A stretch of DNA of 40,889 bases from Candidatus Collierbacteria bacterium GW2011_GWB1_44_6 (GCA_000998025.1 LCJG01000015.1:1-40889), one strand, 5' to 3'; counted from the stretch's first letter, positions 22,297 to 30,693 are shown. Made by a program: numbers and translations. The notes: generated by a model not told the origin, from the letters alone.

Positions 22297-24506
22297 CCTA
22301 TCCATCCACCACCATAGTTCTGAGTGGTAAAACAATTACTATCGAGACCGGCCGCTTTGGTGCCCAGGCTTCAGGTTCTGTCACTGTCCGTTGTGGTGAC
22401 ACCATGGTTAACGCCTCAGTCGTGGCCTCCAAAAAAATCAAAGAGGGGATCGACTATTTTCCACTCTCGCTTGATTACCAAGAAAAACTTTACGCCGGAG
22501 GACTAATTAGTTCTAGTCGCTTCATCAAGCGTGAAGGCAGACCAAATGAAAACGAAATTCTAACCGGCCGTGTCATCGACCGTTCCCTGCGCCCGCTTTT
22601 TGATCAAAGAAGCCGCAACGAAGTTCAAATCATGGTTTATCCTCTGTCCATCGATGGTTCAGAAGAACCAGAAATTTTGGCAGTTATCGCCGCTTCGGCT
22701 GCTGTTTCCATTTCTGATTATCCCTGGCTGGGTCCTGTTGGAGCTGTTAGAGTTGGTATGACTCCTGATGGTGAATATCTCGTCAATCCTACGGCCGAAC
22801 AAAAACTTCTTTCTCCTTTGGACCTCGTTGTTTCCGGTCCTAAAGGTGGAATCAGTATGGTTGAAGCCGGAGCCATTGAAGTATCCGAAGAAAAAATGAT
22901 CGGAGCTTTAAAATTCGCTCAAGAAAACACTGATATTATTTGTGAAGCGATCGACAAGTTTGCCAAAGAAAATGGAAAGAAAAAGAGAACTTTAGAATTC
23001 TCGGAAATCAGTCCCGAAGTGGTTAAGCTAGTAAAAGATGAAATCAAAAACATTGACGAAATTCTCGAAAATGAGGCCAAAAAAACTGGCACACAGATGT
23101 CTGAATACACCGCCGCTATCGCCTTGGCTCATCCAGAGATAAATCCTAATCAAATCAATGAAGTGGCCGATGGTATGCTGAGAGAGCTCGCTCGTGCCGG
23201 AATAGTTGATAAAAATATTCGGCCAGATGGTCGCAACATGGAAGAGATTAGGAAAATTAACATTGAGGTAGGCCTACTTCCTCGTACTCATGGTTCCGCT
23301 TTTTTCCAAAGAGGTCTTACACACGTTTTGTCTGTCGTGACTCTCGCGTCTCCCTCCAGAGAACAGTTGATCGATGGGATGAAGGGTGAGTCCACCAAGC
23401 GTTATATGCATCACTACAACATGCCCGGATATGCTTCCGGTGAGGTTAGTCGTCCCGGCACAGGACGCCGAGAAATTGGTCACGGTGCGCTTGCCGAAAG
23501 AGCTATTTTCCCGATGCTGCCATCAACTGATGTTTTTCCTTACACCATTCGTGTCGTTTCCGAAGTTATGTCCAGCAATGGTTCGACTTCTCAGGCTTCA
23601 GTCTGTGGATCTACTCTTTCTTTGATGGACGCCGGTGTTCCTCTCAAGAAGCCGGTCGCCGGAGTGGCTATGGGACTTATCACCGAAGGTGACAAATTCA
23701 TTACCCTCACCGACATCAGTGGTCTTGAGGATCATCTTGGAGATATGGATTTTAAAGTTGCTGGAACAGTTGATGGAATTACCGCTCTTCAAATGGATAT
23801 TAAAGTTACCGGGGTCAATGCAGACATCTTGGTCAAAGCCTTGGAGCAAGCTAGGCGAGGCCGTATGAAGCTTCTTGATATCATGAATGAGACTCTTGCA
23901 GCGCCCCGTCCCAAACTTTCTCAATATGCTCCAAGGATTTCTTCCACCAAAGTTCCACAGTTAAAGATTGGTGAAATTATTGGACCTGGTGGGAAGATGA
24001 TTCGTCAACTACAGGAAGATTTTACTTGTGAAATTGATATTCAAGAAGATGGCACTGTTACAGTTACCGGCAAGGACCAAGCTAAAGTTGACGGAGCTAT
24101 CGCTTACATCGACTCAATGGTCGCCGAAGCGGAAGTTGGCAAAGTTTACGAAGGTACGGTTGTCCGTATTGAGGCTTTTGGCGCTTTCGTCAACATTATT
24201 CCCGGCAAAGATGGTTTGGTGCACGTTAGCCAAGTCCACCCCGAGACCTTCAAGGCCATGAAAAATGGTGACAAAGTCACCGTCCGTTGCTACGAAATCG
24301 ATTCTATGGGTAGAGTAAATCTCACCATGCTTGACGAAGGCGAATCTCCCATCCGGGCAGAGCGTCCCGCCGGTACCGGCTTTGGTGGTGGCGACAGAGG
24401 TGGACGCAGCTTCGGTGGTGGAGGAGATCGCGGCGGAAGACCTGGTGGTCGCTCGGGAGGACCGGGCGGACGCCCCTCCTTCTCCAAGTTCCGCGACACT
24501 CGCTAA
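22293..24506 (+). CDS. pnp: Polyribonucleotide nucleotidyltransferase (PNPase)
   Basis: 737 residues. Two RNase PH domains: the first (1-215) opens with GRFGAQASGSVTVRCGDTMV, the second (about 310-545) contains GLLPRTHGSAFFQRGLTHVL, SSNGSTSQASVCGSTLSLMD and the GDMDFKVAGT catalytic segment. They flank an all-helical linker. A KH domain (GEIIGPGGKMIRQLQ) and an S1 domain (EGTVVRIEAFGAFVNIIPGKDGLVHVSQV) follow. The last 50 residues are a Gly/Arg tail with RGG-like repeats, probably extra RNA binding. It degrades RNA 3' to 5' with phosphate. It lies 108 nt after rpsO. Confidence 0.96.
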   Translation: MTYPSTTIVLSGKTITIETGRFGAQASGSVTVRCGDTMVNASVVASKKIKEGIDYFPLSLDYQEKLYAGGLISSSRFIKREGRPNENEILTGRVIDRSLRPLFDQRSRNEVQIMVYPLSIDGSEEPEILAVIAASAAVSISDYPWLGPVGAVRVGMTPDGEYLVNPTAEQKLLSPLDLVVSGPKGGISMVEAGAIEVSEEKMIGALKFAQENTDIICEAIDKFAKENGKKKRTLEFSEISPEVVKLVKDEIKNIDEILENEAKKTGTQMSEYTAAIALAHPEINPNQINEVADGMLRELARAGIVDKNIRPDGRNMEEIRKINIEVGLLPRTHGSAFFQRGLTHVLSVVTLASPSREQLIDGMKGESTKRYMHHYNMPGYASGEVSRPGTGRREIGHGALAERAIFPMLPSTDVFPYTIRVVSEVMSSNGSTSQASVCGSTLSLMDAGVPLKKPVAGVAMGLITEGDKFITLTDISGLEDHLGDMDFKVAGTVDGITALQMDIKVTGVNADILVKALEQARRGRMKLLDIMNETLAAPRPKLSQYAPRISSTKVPQLKIGEIIGPGGKMIRQLQEDFTCEIDIQEDGTVTVTGKDQAKVDGAIAYIDSMVAEAEVGKVYEGTVVRIEAFGAFVNIIPGKDGLVHVSQVHPETFKAMKNGDKVTVRCYEIDSMGRVNLTMLDEGESPIRAERPAGTGFGGGDRGGRSFGGGGDRGGRPGGRSGGPGGRPSFSKFRDTR

Positions 24507-24523
24507 CTCTTGTCGTCATTCCG

Positions 24524-25129
24524 TTATTTATACACGCCTAACTCCGTGAGTCTATTTTTTAGATCTGCGGCGTCCCTAAAGAGTATTGGAGTAAATCCAA
24601 TTTCTGGAGCTTTTTCTAAGCTTTTTTCTGCGTCATCTATAAAGATAAATTCTTCTGCTTTTATTCCCAGCTTATTGATTATCATCTCAAACATTTCCTT
24701 TTGAGGTTTCATCATTCTCACTTCTGACGAAATCAATATTTCATCAAAATATTGAGCCACCTCGCTATCCTTTATCTTTTGTCCTCCTTCGATCGTTGCG
24801 TTACTGACTATACCGAGTTTATAGCCGTTATTTTTCAATTTTTTTATAATTTCGATGACATCTTTGTTGATTGTTCCTCCGGGAAAACTATTAATATAAT
24901 CTAAAAGTACTGGTAGTTTACTTTGTGCCTTCAGATCTTCCAACACCGCTTTCCAAAATACTTCATTAGAGGCTCCTTCCTTATTTCTTAAATAGTTATT
25001 GTCAAAATATGATCGTCTAAAAGCGGCAATATCTATTCCGACTGCTTCCGCCGCCCCTTGAGAAAAAACTGACCCTGGTAAACCAAAAATAACTCCATTC
25101 CAATCAAATCCAATCGCTTTATATTTCAT
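24524..25129 (-). CDS. HAD-superfamily hydrolase (HAD-IA, YihX-like)
   Basis: 201 residues. Motif I is FDWNGVIFG (Asp9, Asn11): the nucleophile is present but the second aspartate of DxD is asparagine, as in some YihX-like/DLGN-type HAD proteins. Motif II is IVSNAT (Ser109), motif III has Lys141 in MMKPQKEMF, and motif IV is FIFIDDAEKS (Asp165, Asp166). A helical cap lies between motifs I and II. Probably a small-molecule phosphatase; substrate unknown. It converges on pnp with only 17 nt between the stops, and is divergent from the Lon-like gene. Confidence 0.85.
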   Translation of the reverse strand: MKYKAIGFDWNGVIFGLPGSVFSQGAAEAVGIDIAAFRRSYFDNNYLRNKEGASNEVFWKAVLEDLKAQSKLPVLLDYINSFPGGTINKDVIEIIKKLKNNGYKLGIVSNATIEGGQKIKDSEVAQYFDEILISSEVRMMKPQKEMFEMIINKLGIKAEEFIFIDDAEKSLEKAPEIGFTPILFRDAADLKNRLTELGVYK

Positions 25130-25161
25130 GATTATATTTTCTCATACAGCTGTCCAGCATA

Positions 25162-25167
25162 TATAAT
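25162..25167 (+). promoter_or_regulatory. -10 box of the Lon-like gene
   Basis: TATAAT lies 8 nt before the ATG at 25176, so the mRNA is probably leaderless. TTCTCA 17 nt upstream is a weak -35. Confidence 0.6.
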
Positions 25168-25175
25168 GACTCTAG

Positions 25176-26243
25176 ATGGATAACTCTGCCCCTACTTCGA
25201 ACACAGCTGCCAAAAGAGATCTCGATGCCCTGACACAAAAGCTTCAAGCAGTCGAGCTCCCTCCCGAACTAAAGCTCAAAGCCGAAGACATGATCGCCAG
25301 GCTAGAGCGTATGTCTTCTCAGGGTTTTTATTCCGAAGAGTTTGAAAAAGTTACTCACTATGTCGACTGGATCATCAAAGTCCCCTGGACCAAACGTGTT
25401 GACCGCCCTATCGACCTCGCAGGCATCAAAGCCTCTATGGACAAGAGTCACTATGGTATGGACAGTGTCAAAGAAAGAATTCTGGAATATATGGCCGTCC
25501 TGAAACTCCGTGCTTCAAAAAATCTTGGCGTTGCCCGGGCACCCATTATTTGTTTAGTCGGCTTGGTCGGTACCGGAAAGACTACCTTTGCCTACGCCCT
25601 TTCAGAGGCGCTCGGTCGCCCCATTGCTCGCATTCCCTTCGGTGGTCTTGGCTCTGCCCGCGATCTTCGTGGAGAATCTCGTCTGCACATCGAAGCGGAA
25701 CCTGGCTACGTCGCCCGTGCCCTTTGTACCTCAGGAGTCAAAAACCCCATTATTCTTCTGGATGAAATCGATCGTGTCACCGAAGAAGCCCGCATGGATA
25801 TCATGGGTGTTTTGGTGGAGCTCTTGGACCCCAGCCAAAACGATCGTTTTTTGGATCACTTCATTGATTATCCGGTCGATCTTTCCGAAGTTCTTTTTAT
25901 AGCGACGGCGAACAACACCGGCAATCTAGCTACCGCTGTTATGGACCGTCTCGAACCCATTCAAATGCCCTCCTACACCGACGAAGAAAAAACTCACATT
26001 GCCCAAGAGTACCTCCTCCCCAAAGCGCTCGAAGCCGGAGGTATGGATCCATCCACTATTTCCATCGACCCCGCTCTTTGGCCGAGCATCATCCGCCCTC
26101 TGGGTTACGACGCCGGTATTCGCACGCTAAACCGCACCATCGAAGGCATTGTTCGTAAAGTCGCCGCCATGGTCGTCACCGGCCAGGCACAAACCGTTCA
26201 CCTCACGCCGGACAACATCAAATCCTTCCTCCCTAAGTGGTAA
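25176..26243 (+). CDS. Lon-like AAA+ ATPase without protease domain
   Basis: 355 residues; full Lon is about 780. Residues 12-115 correspond to the helical region before the Lon ATPase (PPELKLKAEDMIARLERM, then VTHYVDWIIKVPWTK, the Lon VDWLxxLPW motif). The AAA+ module has Walker A GLVGTGKT (129-136), Walker B IILLDEID (192-199), sensor 1 in FIATANNT and sensor 2 in GYDAGIRTLNR (Arg316). It ends with LTPDNIKSFLPKW, exactly where Lon joins its Ser-Lys protease domain; that domain and the N-terminal substrate domain are both missing. It may act as an unfoldase or chaperone, or with an unlinked peptidase. Start ATG 25176, 8 nt after TATAAT. Confidence 0.88.
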   Translation: MDNSAPTSNTAAKRDLDALTQKLQAVELPPELKLKAEDMIARLERMSSQGFYSEEFEKVTHYVDWIIKVPWTKRVDRPIDLAGIKASMDKSHYGMDSVKERILEYMAVLKLRASKNLGVARAPIICLVGLVGTGKTTFAYALSEALGRPIARIPFGGLGSARDLRGESRLHIEAEPGYVARALCTSGVKNPIILLDEIDRVTEEARMDIMGVLVELLDPSQNDRFLDHFIDYPVDLSEVLFIATANNTGNLATAVMDRLEPIQMPSYTDEEKTHIAQEYLLPKALEAGGMDPSTISIDPALWPSIIRPLGYDAGIRTLNRTIEGIVRKVAAMVVTGQAQTVHLTPDNIKSFLPKW

Positions 26244-26253
26244 ATTCAAAAAT

Positions 26254-26883
26254 ATGAAGCAAAATATAAATAAAATATCTATTCTTCATCAACCAGCATT
26301 GTTTTTGCTGACAATTTCAGTTTCATTTAAGTATTTATTTGTTAAAGGTGAATCTGTTTTTGCAACGATTCAAATCGCTTTAACACTCTTATATGTGACG
26401 CTAAGTGTTTCCTTATTACGAAAGATTCTGCGTAATAGAAAAAACTACACCTTAATCTCTGAAGAGGGTTTAAAGATTTTTCATTCAAGAGGAATTGTAA
26501 ACTTAAATTGGGAAGATTTTTCCCTAACTTCACTACAAGCATCAGGGTCAACAAATATATTAGGTGATACTAAAATAATTCCTTATCTCAATCTAGTTTT
26601 TACCGAATCAGGAAAATCAAAAATATCAGCGATTAACACAAATAAATCTGGTGGACTTTACAAAAAACAAATAGACTTTGAGGGATATATGGGGGAAGTT
26701 TCTGGAGACTTATATATCAATTTATCCAAAACCACAGATAGGGACGCAAGTATTGTTGACACCTTATCTAAACACACAACATTTGTTAAGCACACTAAAC
26801 CTATTTTTAAAACTGTTGATCCTGCTCAATATAATGAGTTTGTAATTCAGAACTTCGAACCTCAGAATCAACCGATCAGATAA
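26254..26883 (+). CDS. Small membrane protein with PH-like (STM3941-type) domain
   Basis: 209 residues from ATG 26254; the longer open frame back to 26149 overlaps the Lon-like gene and reads non-biological sequence. Two hydrophobic segments (about 13-29 and 36-56) are followed by a basic loop (LLRKILRNRKNYT) and a beta-rich domain of about 100 residues whose opening (LISEEGLKIFHSRGIVNLNWEDF) is like the bacterial PH-like domain of STM3941/YdbT-type proteins. The coding sequence is visibly richer in A and T than its neighbours, which suggests recent acquisition. Function unknown. It ends 3 nt from the converging ATP-grasp gene. Confidence 0.7.
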   Translation: MKQNINKISILHQPALFLLTISVSFKYLFVKGESVFATIQIALTLLYVTLSVSLLRKILRNRKNYTLISEEGLKIFHSRGIVNLNWEDFSLTSLQASGSTNILGDTKIIPYLNLVFTESGKSKISAINTNKSGGLYKKQIDFEGYMGEVSGDLYINLSKTTDRDASIVDTLSKHTTFVKHTKPIFKTVDPAQYNEFVIQNFEPQNQPIR

Positions 26884-26886
26884 TAT

Positions 26887-28290
26887 TTACAACTTCAACT
26901 TTTCCTTCATCTCCTCCTCAATCGCAATTACTCTCTTTTTATTTTTCCCAAAAATTATGTACGACATATATCCATCGTGAAGTAGATTTGACGAACAAAT
27001 CACCAAGCCCTCCCTTGTCTTTCTGGAAAAAAGAATTGGTGTCATAATTTTATGAAGTTTACTAAACGTAAATTTTTTCGGAGTAATTCCAAACATATTG
27101 TTTGAGAGGACAAAACTCTTTTTCGTAAAGTTCCTTCCGGCTAGTTCTTTCCCTGCTTCATAGACATGTGTTCCGCCCGTCACTCTCACGTTTGACTCGC
27201 TCACCCAAATAACTCCCCCCTTCTCGGCTATATAGTCCACGTCATAGTATCCTCGGTAGCCATCTTTCGAGTATTGCTCGCCAATGAGGTATCCAATGTC
27301 CGTAATTCTTGAAGCCACTCGTTTTGGTAGCACACCTTCTCCTATCTCTACTCCTCCAAATTCGCCCTTTTCATTCACCCTCATTCCACAGGCATACAAA
27401 AACTCTACCTCACCATCTCTCCTGATAAAGAATTCTGCGTTTGGGAAACCTCCTCCGATTTTTGGGTTTGGGTTAACAAGAGACTCCACTACAATGGGAA
27501 ATTTTTCCCAGTAGGCATCTTTGTTTAATATCTTAATAATTTTTTCTTCACACTCGGCAAACTTCTTCGGTAAATCACCCTTCCGGAAAATTAGTACCCC
27601 TGCCCCTGAGTGCCCTTTATTGGTTTTGATTACCACCCCGTTTTCTTTAATGTATTTATTTGCCGCTATTCCGGCCGTGTCTACTATCCCGGAACTAATT
27701 ACCCCGTCTGGCATTTTTAAGTCTGCCCTTATCGCACCATTTATTTGTGTTAGTTGTCTTATCCCGGACTTGCTTCCATAAAAGTTTACCGTCCAAGCGT
27801 CAGACCTGTCCGGTGCCTCAGGAGTTCGCACGTCCACCCCTTTAGATCTCAATATTTCAATCAAGTCCAGAAAATTTGGGGTTGTAGAGTATGCTGTGAT
27901 GTTTATTCGAGAGTACTCCCTTCCTAGTCGCAACAGTCGTTTCATTATCTTCCCGTCGTTCTTAATATCCTCACAAAGCTGACCAGTGTGTTTCTCTGGA
28001 ACCAATATTTCCAAGTCACGCACCTCACATAGTTTCTTATAGTACTCTACAAACAAGGGATCGAGCGGTTTGGCGGTTATAAAGGTAAACTCAAACTCTT
28101 CGGCCATCGAAAACAAGTCCTTGTCGGACAGATTAGCATTCTCATCTATTTCCCATTTTTGCAGTTTCTTGTCTCCATAGGCCTCAATAAACGGCCATAC
28201 GTCCTCCGATAAATTAAATATTCGAACCACGCGCTCTTTTTTACTTCCTCCAGGCTTATCTGACTGGGTAAGTTTCTTAGGTTTATTCAT
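26887..28290 (-). CDS. ATP-grasp ligase with PGM1-like pre-ATP-grasp domain
   Basis: 467 residues. The N-terminal part (22-175) looks like the pre-ATP-grasp domain of the pheganomycin ligase PGM1 group. The ATP-grasp core has the first lysine strand VVIKTNKGHSGAGV (219-232), the adenine/hinge strand PIVVES (265-270), a GYYDVDY strand (347-353), and the metal-binding acidic-Asn pair in SESNVRVTGGTH (364-375), similar to ExNxRxTGxTH of PGM1-like enzymes. The last 60 residues are a separate C-terminal domain. Such enzymes join an acid, often an amino-acid-like starter, to a peptide or amine using ATP. No peptide precursor or other ligase is adjacent, so the substrate is open. Transcribed towards the PH-like gene. 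Confidence 0.75.
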   Translation of the reverse strand: MNKPKKLTQSDKPGGSKKERVVRIFNLSEDVWPFIEAYGDKKLQKWEIDENANLSDKDLFSMAEEFEFTFITAKPLDPLFVEYYKKLCEVRDLEILVPEKHTGQLCEDIKNDGKIMKRLLRLGREYSRINITAYSTTPNFLDLIEILRSKGVDVRTPEAPDRSDAWTVNFYGSKSGIRQLTQINGAIRADLKMPDGVISSGIVDTAGIAANKYIKENGVVIKTNKGHSGAGVLIFRKGDLPKKFAECEEKIIKILNKDAYWEKFPIVVESLVNPNPKIGGGFPNAEFFIRRDGEVEFLYACGMRVNEKGEFGGVEIGEGVLPKRVASRITDIGYLIGEQYSKDGYRGYYDVDYIAEKGGVIWVSESNVRVTGGTHVYEAGKELAGRNFTKKSFVLSNNMFGITPKKFTFSKLHKIMTPILFSRKTREGLVICSSNLLHDGYMSYIIFGKNKKRVIAIEEEMKEKLKL

Positions 28291-28363
28291 TTCCTTTACA
28301 GTTTACTCGCCTCTCTCCATTTGTAAAGATATGGCTCATTTGGGCTTGTATCATGCGTAGCGG

Positions 28364-28392
28364 TTGCTTTAGCCTTATAAGTCTGCTATACT
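28364..28392 (+). promoter_or_regulatory. Distal promoter of the RNase J gene
   Basis: TTGCTT (28364-28369), 17-nt spacer, TATACT (28387-28392). The transcript would begin near 28399 and carry a leader of about 180 nt, exceptional in this window. Within the leader, GTG 28423 to TAG 28503 is a 26-codon open frame without clear evidence of translation. Confidence 0.65.
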
Positions 28393-28515
28393 ACCCCTCA
28401 GTCCACGGAAACGTTGTCAACAGTGATTTGTGAGAAAGAAGAAGATCAGTTAGATTTTACCTCCCAGTCTGAGAAACTTACCCGTAAATTTTGGATCATT
28501 TAGCGTTTTTTCCGG

Positions 28516-28551
28516 CGCTCACCTTACTGTCATTAGACAGTGAGCTACAAT
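28516..28551 (+). promoter_or_regulatory. Palindrome and proximal promoter-like site before the RNase J gene
   Basis: CTTACTGTC (28523-28531) and GACAGTGAG (28536-28544) form a 9-bp inverted repeat with loop ATTA (one G-T pair). GCTCAC (28517-28522) can instead pair with GTGAGC (28540-28545), so two alternative RNA structures exist. As DNA, TTACTG (28524-28529) and TACAAT (28546-28551) are spaced by 16 nt and could be a second promoter with the palindrome in its spacer, like an operator. The start codon is at 28582. Confidence 0.45.
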
Positions 28552-28581
28552 ATTATTTAGGAAAATAAATTATAAACAAAT

Positions 28582-30237
28582 ATGTCTCAGCTTAAGTTGA
28601 TTCCTCTTGGTGGTGTTGGTGGTGTTACTAAAAATATGTACGTCTATGAGTTCGGCGATGACCAAATGGTCGTCGACTGCGGAATGGGTTTCCCTTCTAG
28701 CAGTGACCTCGGCGTTGATTCCGTTATTCCCGATATTAGTTATCTGGAAAAACCCGGTAAGCGGCTTCACGGCATAGTTCTCACCCATCCTCACATGGAC
28801 CACATTGGTGGACTCCCATACATTCTCCCTCGATTGAAAGATGTCGAAGTTTTTGGTGGCAAACTAGCTATTGCCATGGCCGAAGTCCGCGTTCGTGAGT
28901 TTGGCATTCCCAATCGCATGACTCCGGTCGAAGGTAGTACTTTAGATCTCGGACCTTTTCATATTGAATTCATTCACTCAACTCACTCTGTTCCCAACTG
29001 TTTCCATTTGTTAATCAAAACTCCCGCCGGCACTGTCTATCATGGTGCTGACTTTAAGTTCGATCTTACCCCGGTCGACAATCTCCCGCCAGACATGGCC
29101 TCTATGGCCATCGCCGGGAAAAACGGAGTCGATCTTCTCCTCACCGATTGTTTGGGTATTGAGAAAGAAGGCTTCTGTCCGTCCGAAAGGTCTCTCAAAA
29201 AAGCGATCGACAACGAAATTCGCGACACTCAAGGTAAATTAATTTTTACTGGTATGTCTTCTTCCATTTCCCGTTTCCAAATGGCTATCGAATCTTGTAT
29301 CAAGTACCATCGCCGCGTCGCCATCATCGGCCGCTCGGTCGAACAGAATTTGGAAGCGGCTATGAAAACCGGTTTTATCAAAATCCCCGCCGGAGTCCTG
29401 ATCAAGCCTCAACAAATTACCAATCTCCCGGCCAACCAGGTGGCGATCATTGTCGCCGGCTCGCAGGGACAGTCCGGCTCTGCCATGCATAGGCTGGCTA
29501 ACAACGAACACCGTTTGGCAAGACTCAAAAAGGGTGACAAAGTCATCATTAGCTCCAACGCCATTCCTGGTACCGGCAATGATGCTGATATCTTTGACCT
29601 CATGGATACTCTTTACAAAAATGGAATCGACGTGACTTACTCCGGCACTTCCGAAAACCTTCATGTTTCCGGACATGGTTACCGCGGTGACATCGCTTTG
29701 CTTGCTCAGCTAGTCAAACCCAAACACATTATCCCGATCGGTGGCGATATCCGTCACATGATGCTTTACAAGAAGCTGGCGACTGACATGAACTTTGATC
29801 AGGAAAAAGTCATGATCCTTCCAGAAGGTCAATCGGTCATTCTCGAAGACCACGTGGTCAAAGAGGGTCCAAAATTCGAAACAAAAAATGTCTATGTCGA
29901 TGGTCTGGGTATTGGGGACGTCGGCACCGTCGTCCTTCGAGACCGTCAGGTTATGTCTGAAGATGGAATTCTAATTGCCATCGTACCTCTGCGAAGGGAC
30001 AATTCTCAGTCGACTGGTGATATCGAAATTATTTCAAGAGGCTTTGTCTACCAAAAAGAATCCCAGGATCTTATCCGAGACGCTCGCAAAGAGGTCCAGA
30101 AATGTCTCAAGGATATCAAAGGGCCGGTTACGGATTGGGGTTTCCTTCGCAAAAAGATCGAAGGCCAACTGGAAAAATTCGCCTTCACGCACACCCAGCG
30201 CCGCCCACTAGTCATCTCCATCTTGATTGAGGTATAA
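28582..30237 (+). CDS. rnj: Ribonuclease J
   Basis: 551 residues, normal length. Metallo-beta-lactamase/beta-CASP fold. GGVGGVTKNMY at the N-terminus, the HxHxDH zinc motif at 69-74 (HPHMDH), SVPNCFHLLIKTPAG and YHGADFKFD as later metal-ligand motifs; the beta-CASP part includes AIIGRSVEQNLEAA and GSQGQSGSAM, and SGHGYRGDI carries the conserved histidines. The C-terminal domain (470-551) ends with the RNase J pattern RRPLVISILIEV. It is an endonuclease and 5' to 3' exonuclease central to mRNA decay and rRNA processing, complementary to PNPase. It has a long leader with its own promoter. Confidence 0.95.
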   Translation: MSQLKLIPLGGVGGVTKNMYVYEFGDDQMVVDCGMGFPSSSDLGVDSVIPDISYLEKPGKRLHGIVLTHPHMDHIGGLPYILPRLKDVEVFGGKLAIAMAEVRVREFGIPNRMTPVEGSTLDLGPFHIEFIHSTHSVPNCFHLLIKTPAGTVYHGADFKFDLTPVDNLPPDMASMAIAGKNGVDLLLTDCLGIEKEGFCPSERSLKKAIDNEIRDTQGKLIFTGMSSSISRFQMAIESCIKYHRRVAIIGRSVEQNLEAAMKTGFIKIPAGVLIKPQQITNLPANQVAIIVAGSQGQSGSAMHRLANNEHRLARLKKGDKVIISSNAIPGTGNDADIFDLMDTLYKNGIDVTYSGTSENLHVSGHGYRGDIALLAQLVKPKHIIPIGGDIRHMMLYKKLATDMNFDQEKVMILPEGQSVILEDHVVKEGPKFETKNVYVDGLGIGDVGTVVLRDRQVMSEDGILIAIVPLRRDNSQSTGDIEIISRGFVYQKESQDLIRDARKEVQKCLKDIKGPVTDWGFLRKKIEGQLEKFAFTHTQRRPLVISILIEV

Positions 30238-30310
30238 CCTCACCCCGCTCGTCAGCGATACTGATTCGCTTCCCCTCTCCTTCAGAAGGAGAGGGGCCAG
30301 GGGCTGAGGT
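30237..30310. repeat. Large palindromic repeat (CCCCTCTCC...GGAGAGGGG type)
   Basis: An 11-bp perfect stem CCCCTCTCCTT/AAGGAGAGGGG (30272-30282 and 30286-30296, loop CAG) lies within outer arms ACCTCA-CCCC (30237-30246) and GGGG-C-TGAGGT (30300-30310). This type of repeat recurs in many bacterial genomes. It overlaps the final base of the RNase J stop codon and could form a 3' mRNA hairpin, but no T-run follows, so it is not a classical terminator. Confidence 0.8.
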
Positions 30311-30324
30311 AATAAAATAGTTGT

Positions 30325-30693
30325 GTGACCATCTACTTCAATAAATCTTCTCAGTTAGAAAAAAGGAAATTGCTTAGAAAGAGGCAAACCAGTTCGGAAA
30401 AAATACTTTGGACTCAGCTTCGAGATCGTCGTTTCCACAAAATTAAATTTCGGCGTCAATATAGCGTCGCTTCATATGTTATTGATTTCTACTGTCCCGA
30501 AACAAAGACGGCTGTTGAAATTGATGGTGGTATTCACCTACGTCCTGATCAAATTCAACACGATAAACTCCGTCAAGAACAAATCGAGGGTTTAGGTATA
30601 AAGTTTTTGAGATTCTCAGTCAAAGATGTTGAAACTAATTTGGAAATAATTCTAGAACTAATCGCCACCTTTTGTAAGTCTGATAATCTATAA
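30325..30693 (+). CDS. DUF559 (Vsr-like) endonuclease-domain protein
   Basis: 122 residues. Typical DUF559: EKRKLLRKRQTSSEKILWTQLRDRR at the N-terminus, FRRQYSVASYVIDFYCPE with Asp54, and TAVEIDGGIH with Glu65 and Asp67, the PD-(D/E)xK-type residues shared with Vsr nucleases. RFSVKDVETNLEIILE ends the domain. DNA cleavage is possible but unproven for the family. The start is GTG at 30325 (an out-of-frame GTG lies 2 nt upstream); no Shine-Dalgarno sequence. It follows directly on a palindromic repeat. Confidence 0.85.
   Translation: MTIYFNKSSQLEKRKLLRKRQTSSEKILWTQLRDRRFHKIKFRRQYSVASYVIDFYCPETKTAVEIDGGIHLRPDQIQHDKLRQEQIEGLGIKFLRFSVKDVETNLEIILELIATFCKSDNL

Noticed and set aside
26149-26253. Upstream extension of the PH-like gene into the Lon-like gene
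   Set aside because: It overlaps the conserved end of the Lon-like ATPase in another frame, and the basic/Ser/Pro sequence has no domain.
28423-28503. 26-codon GTG-started frame in the RNase J leader as a gene
   Set aside because: No ribosome binding site or recognisable peptide; reported only as part of the leader.
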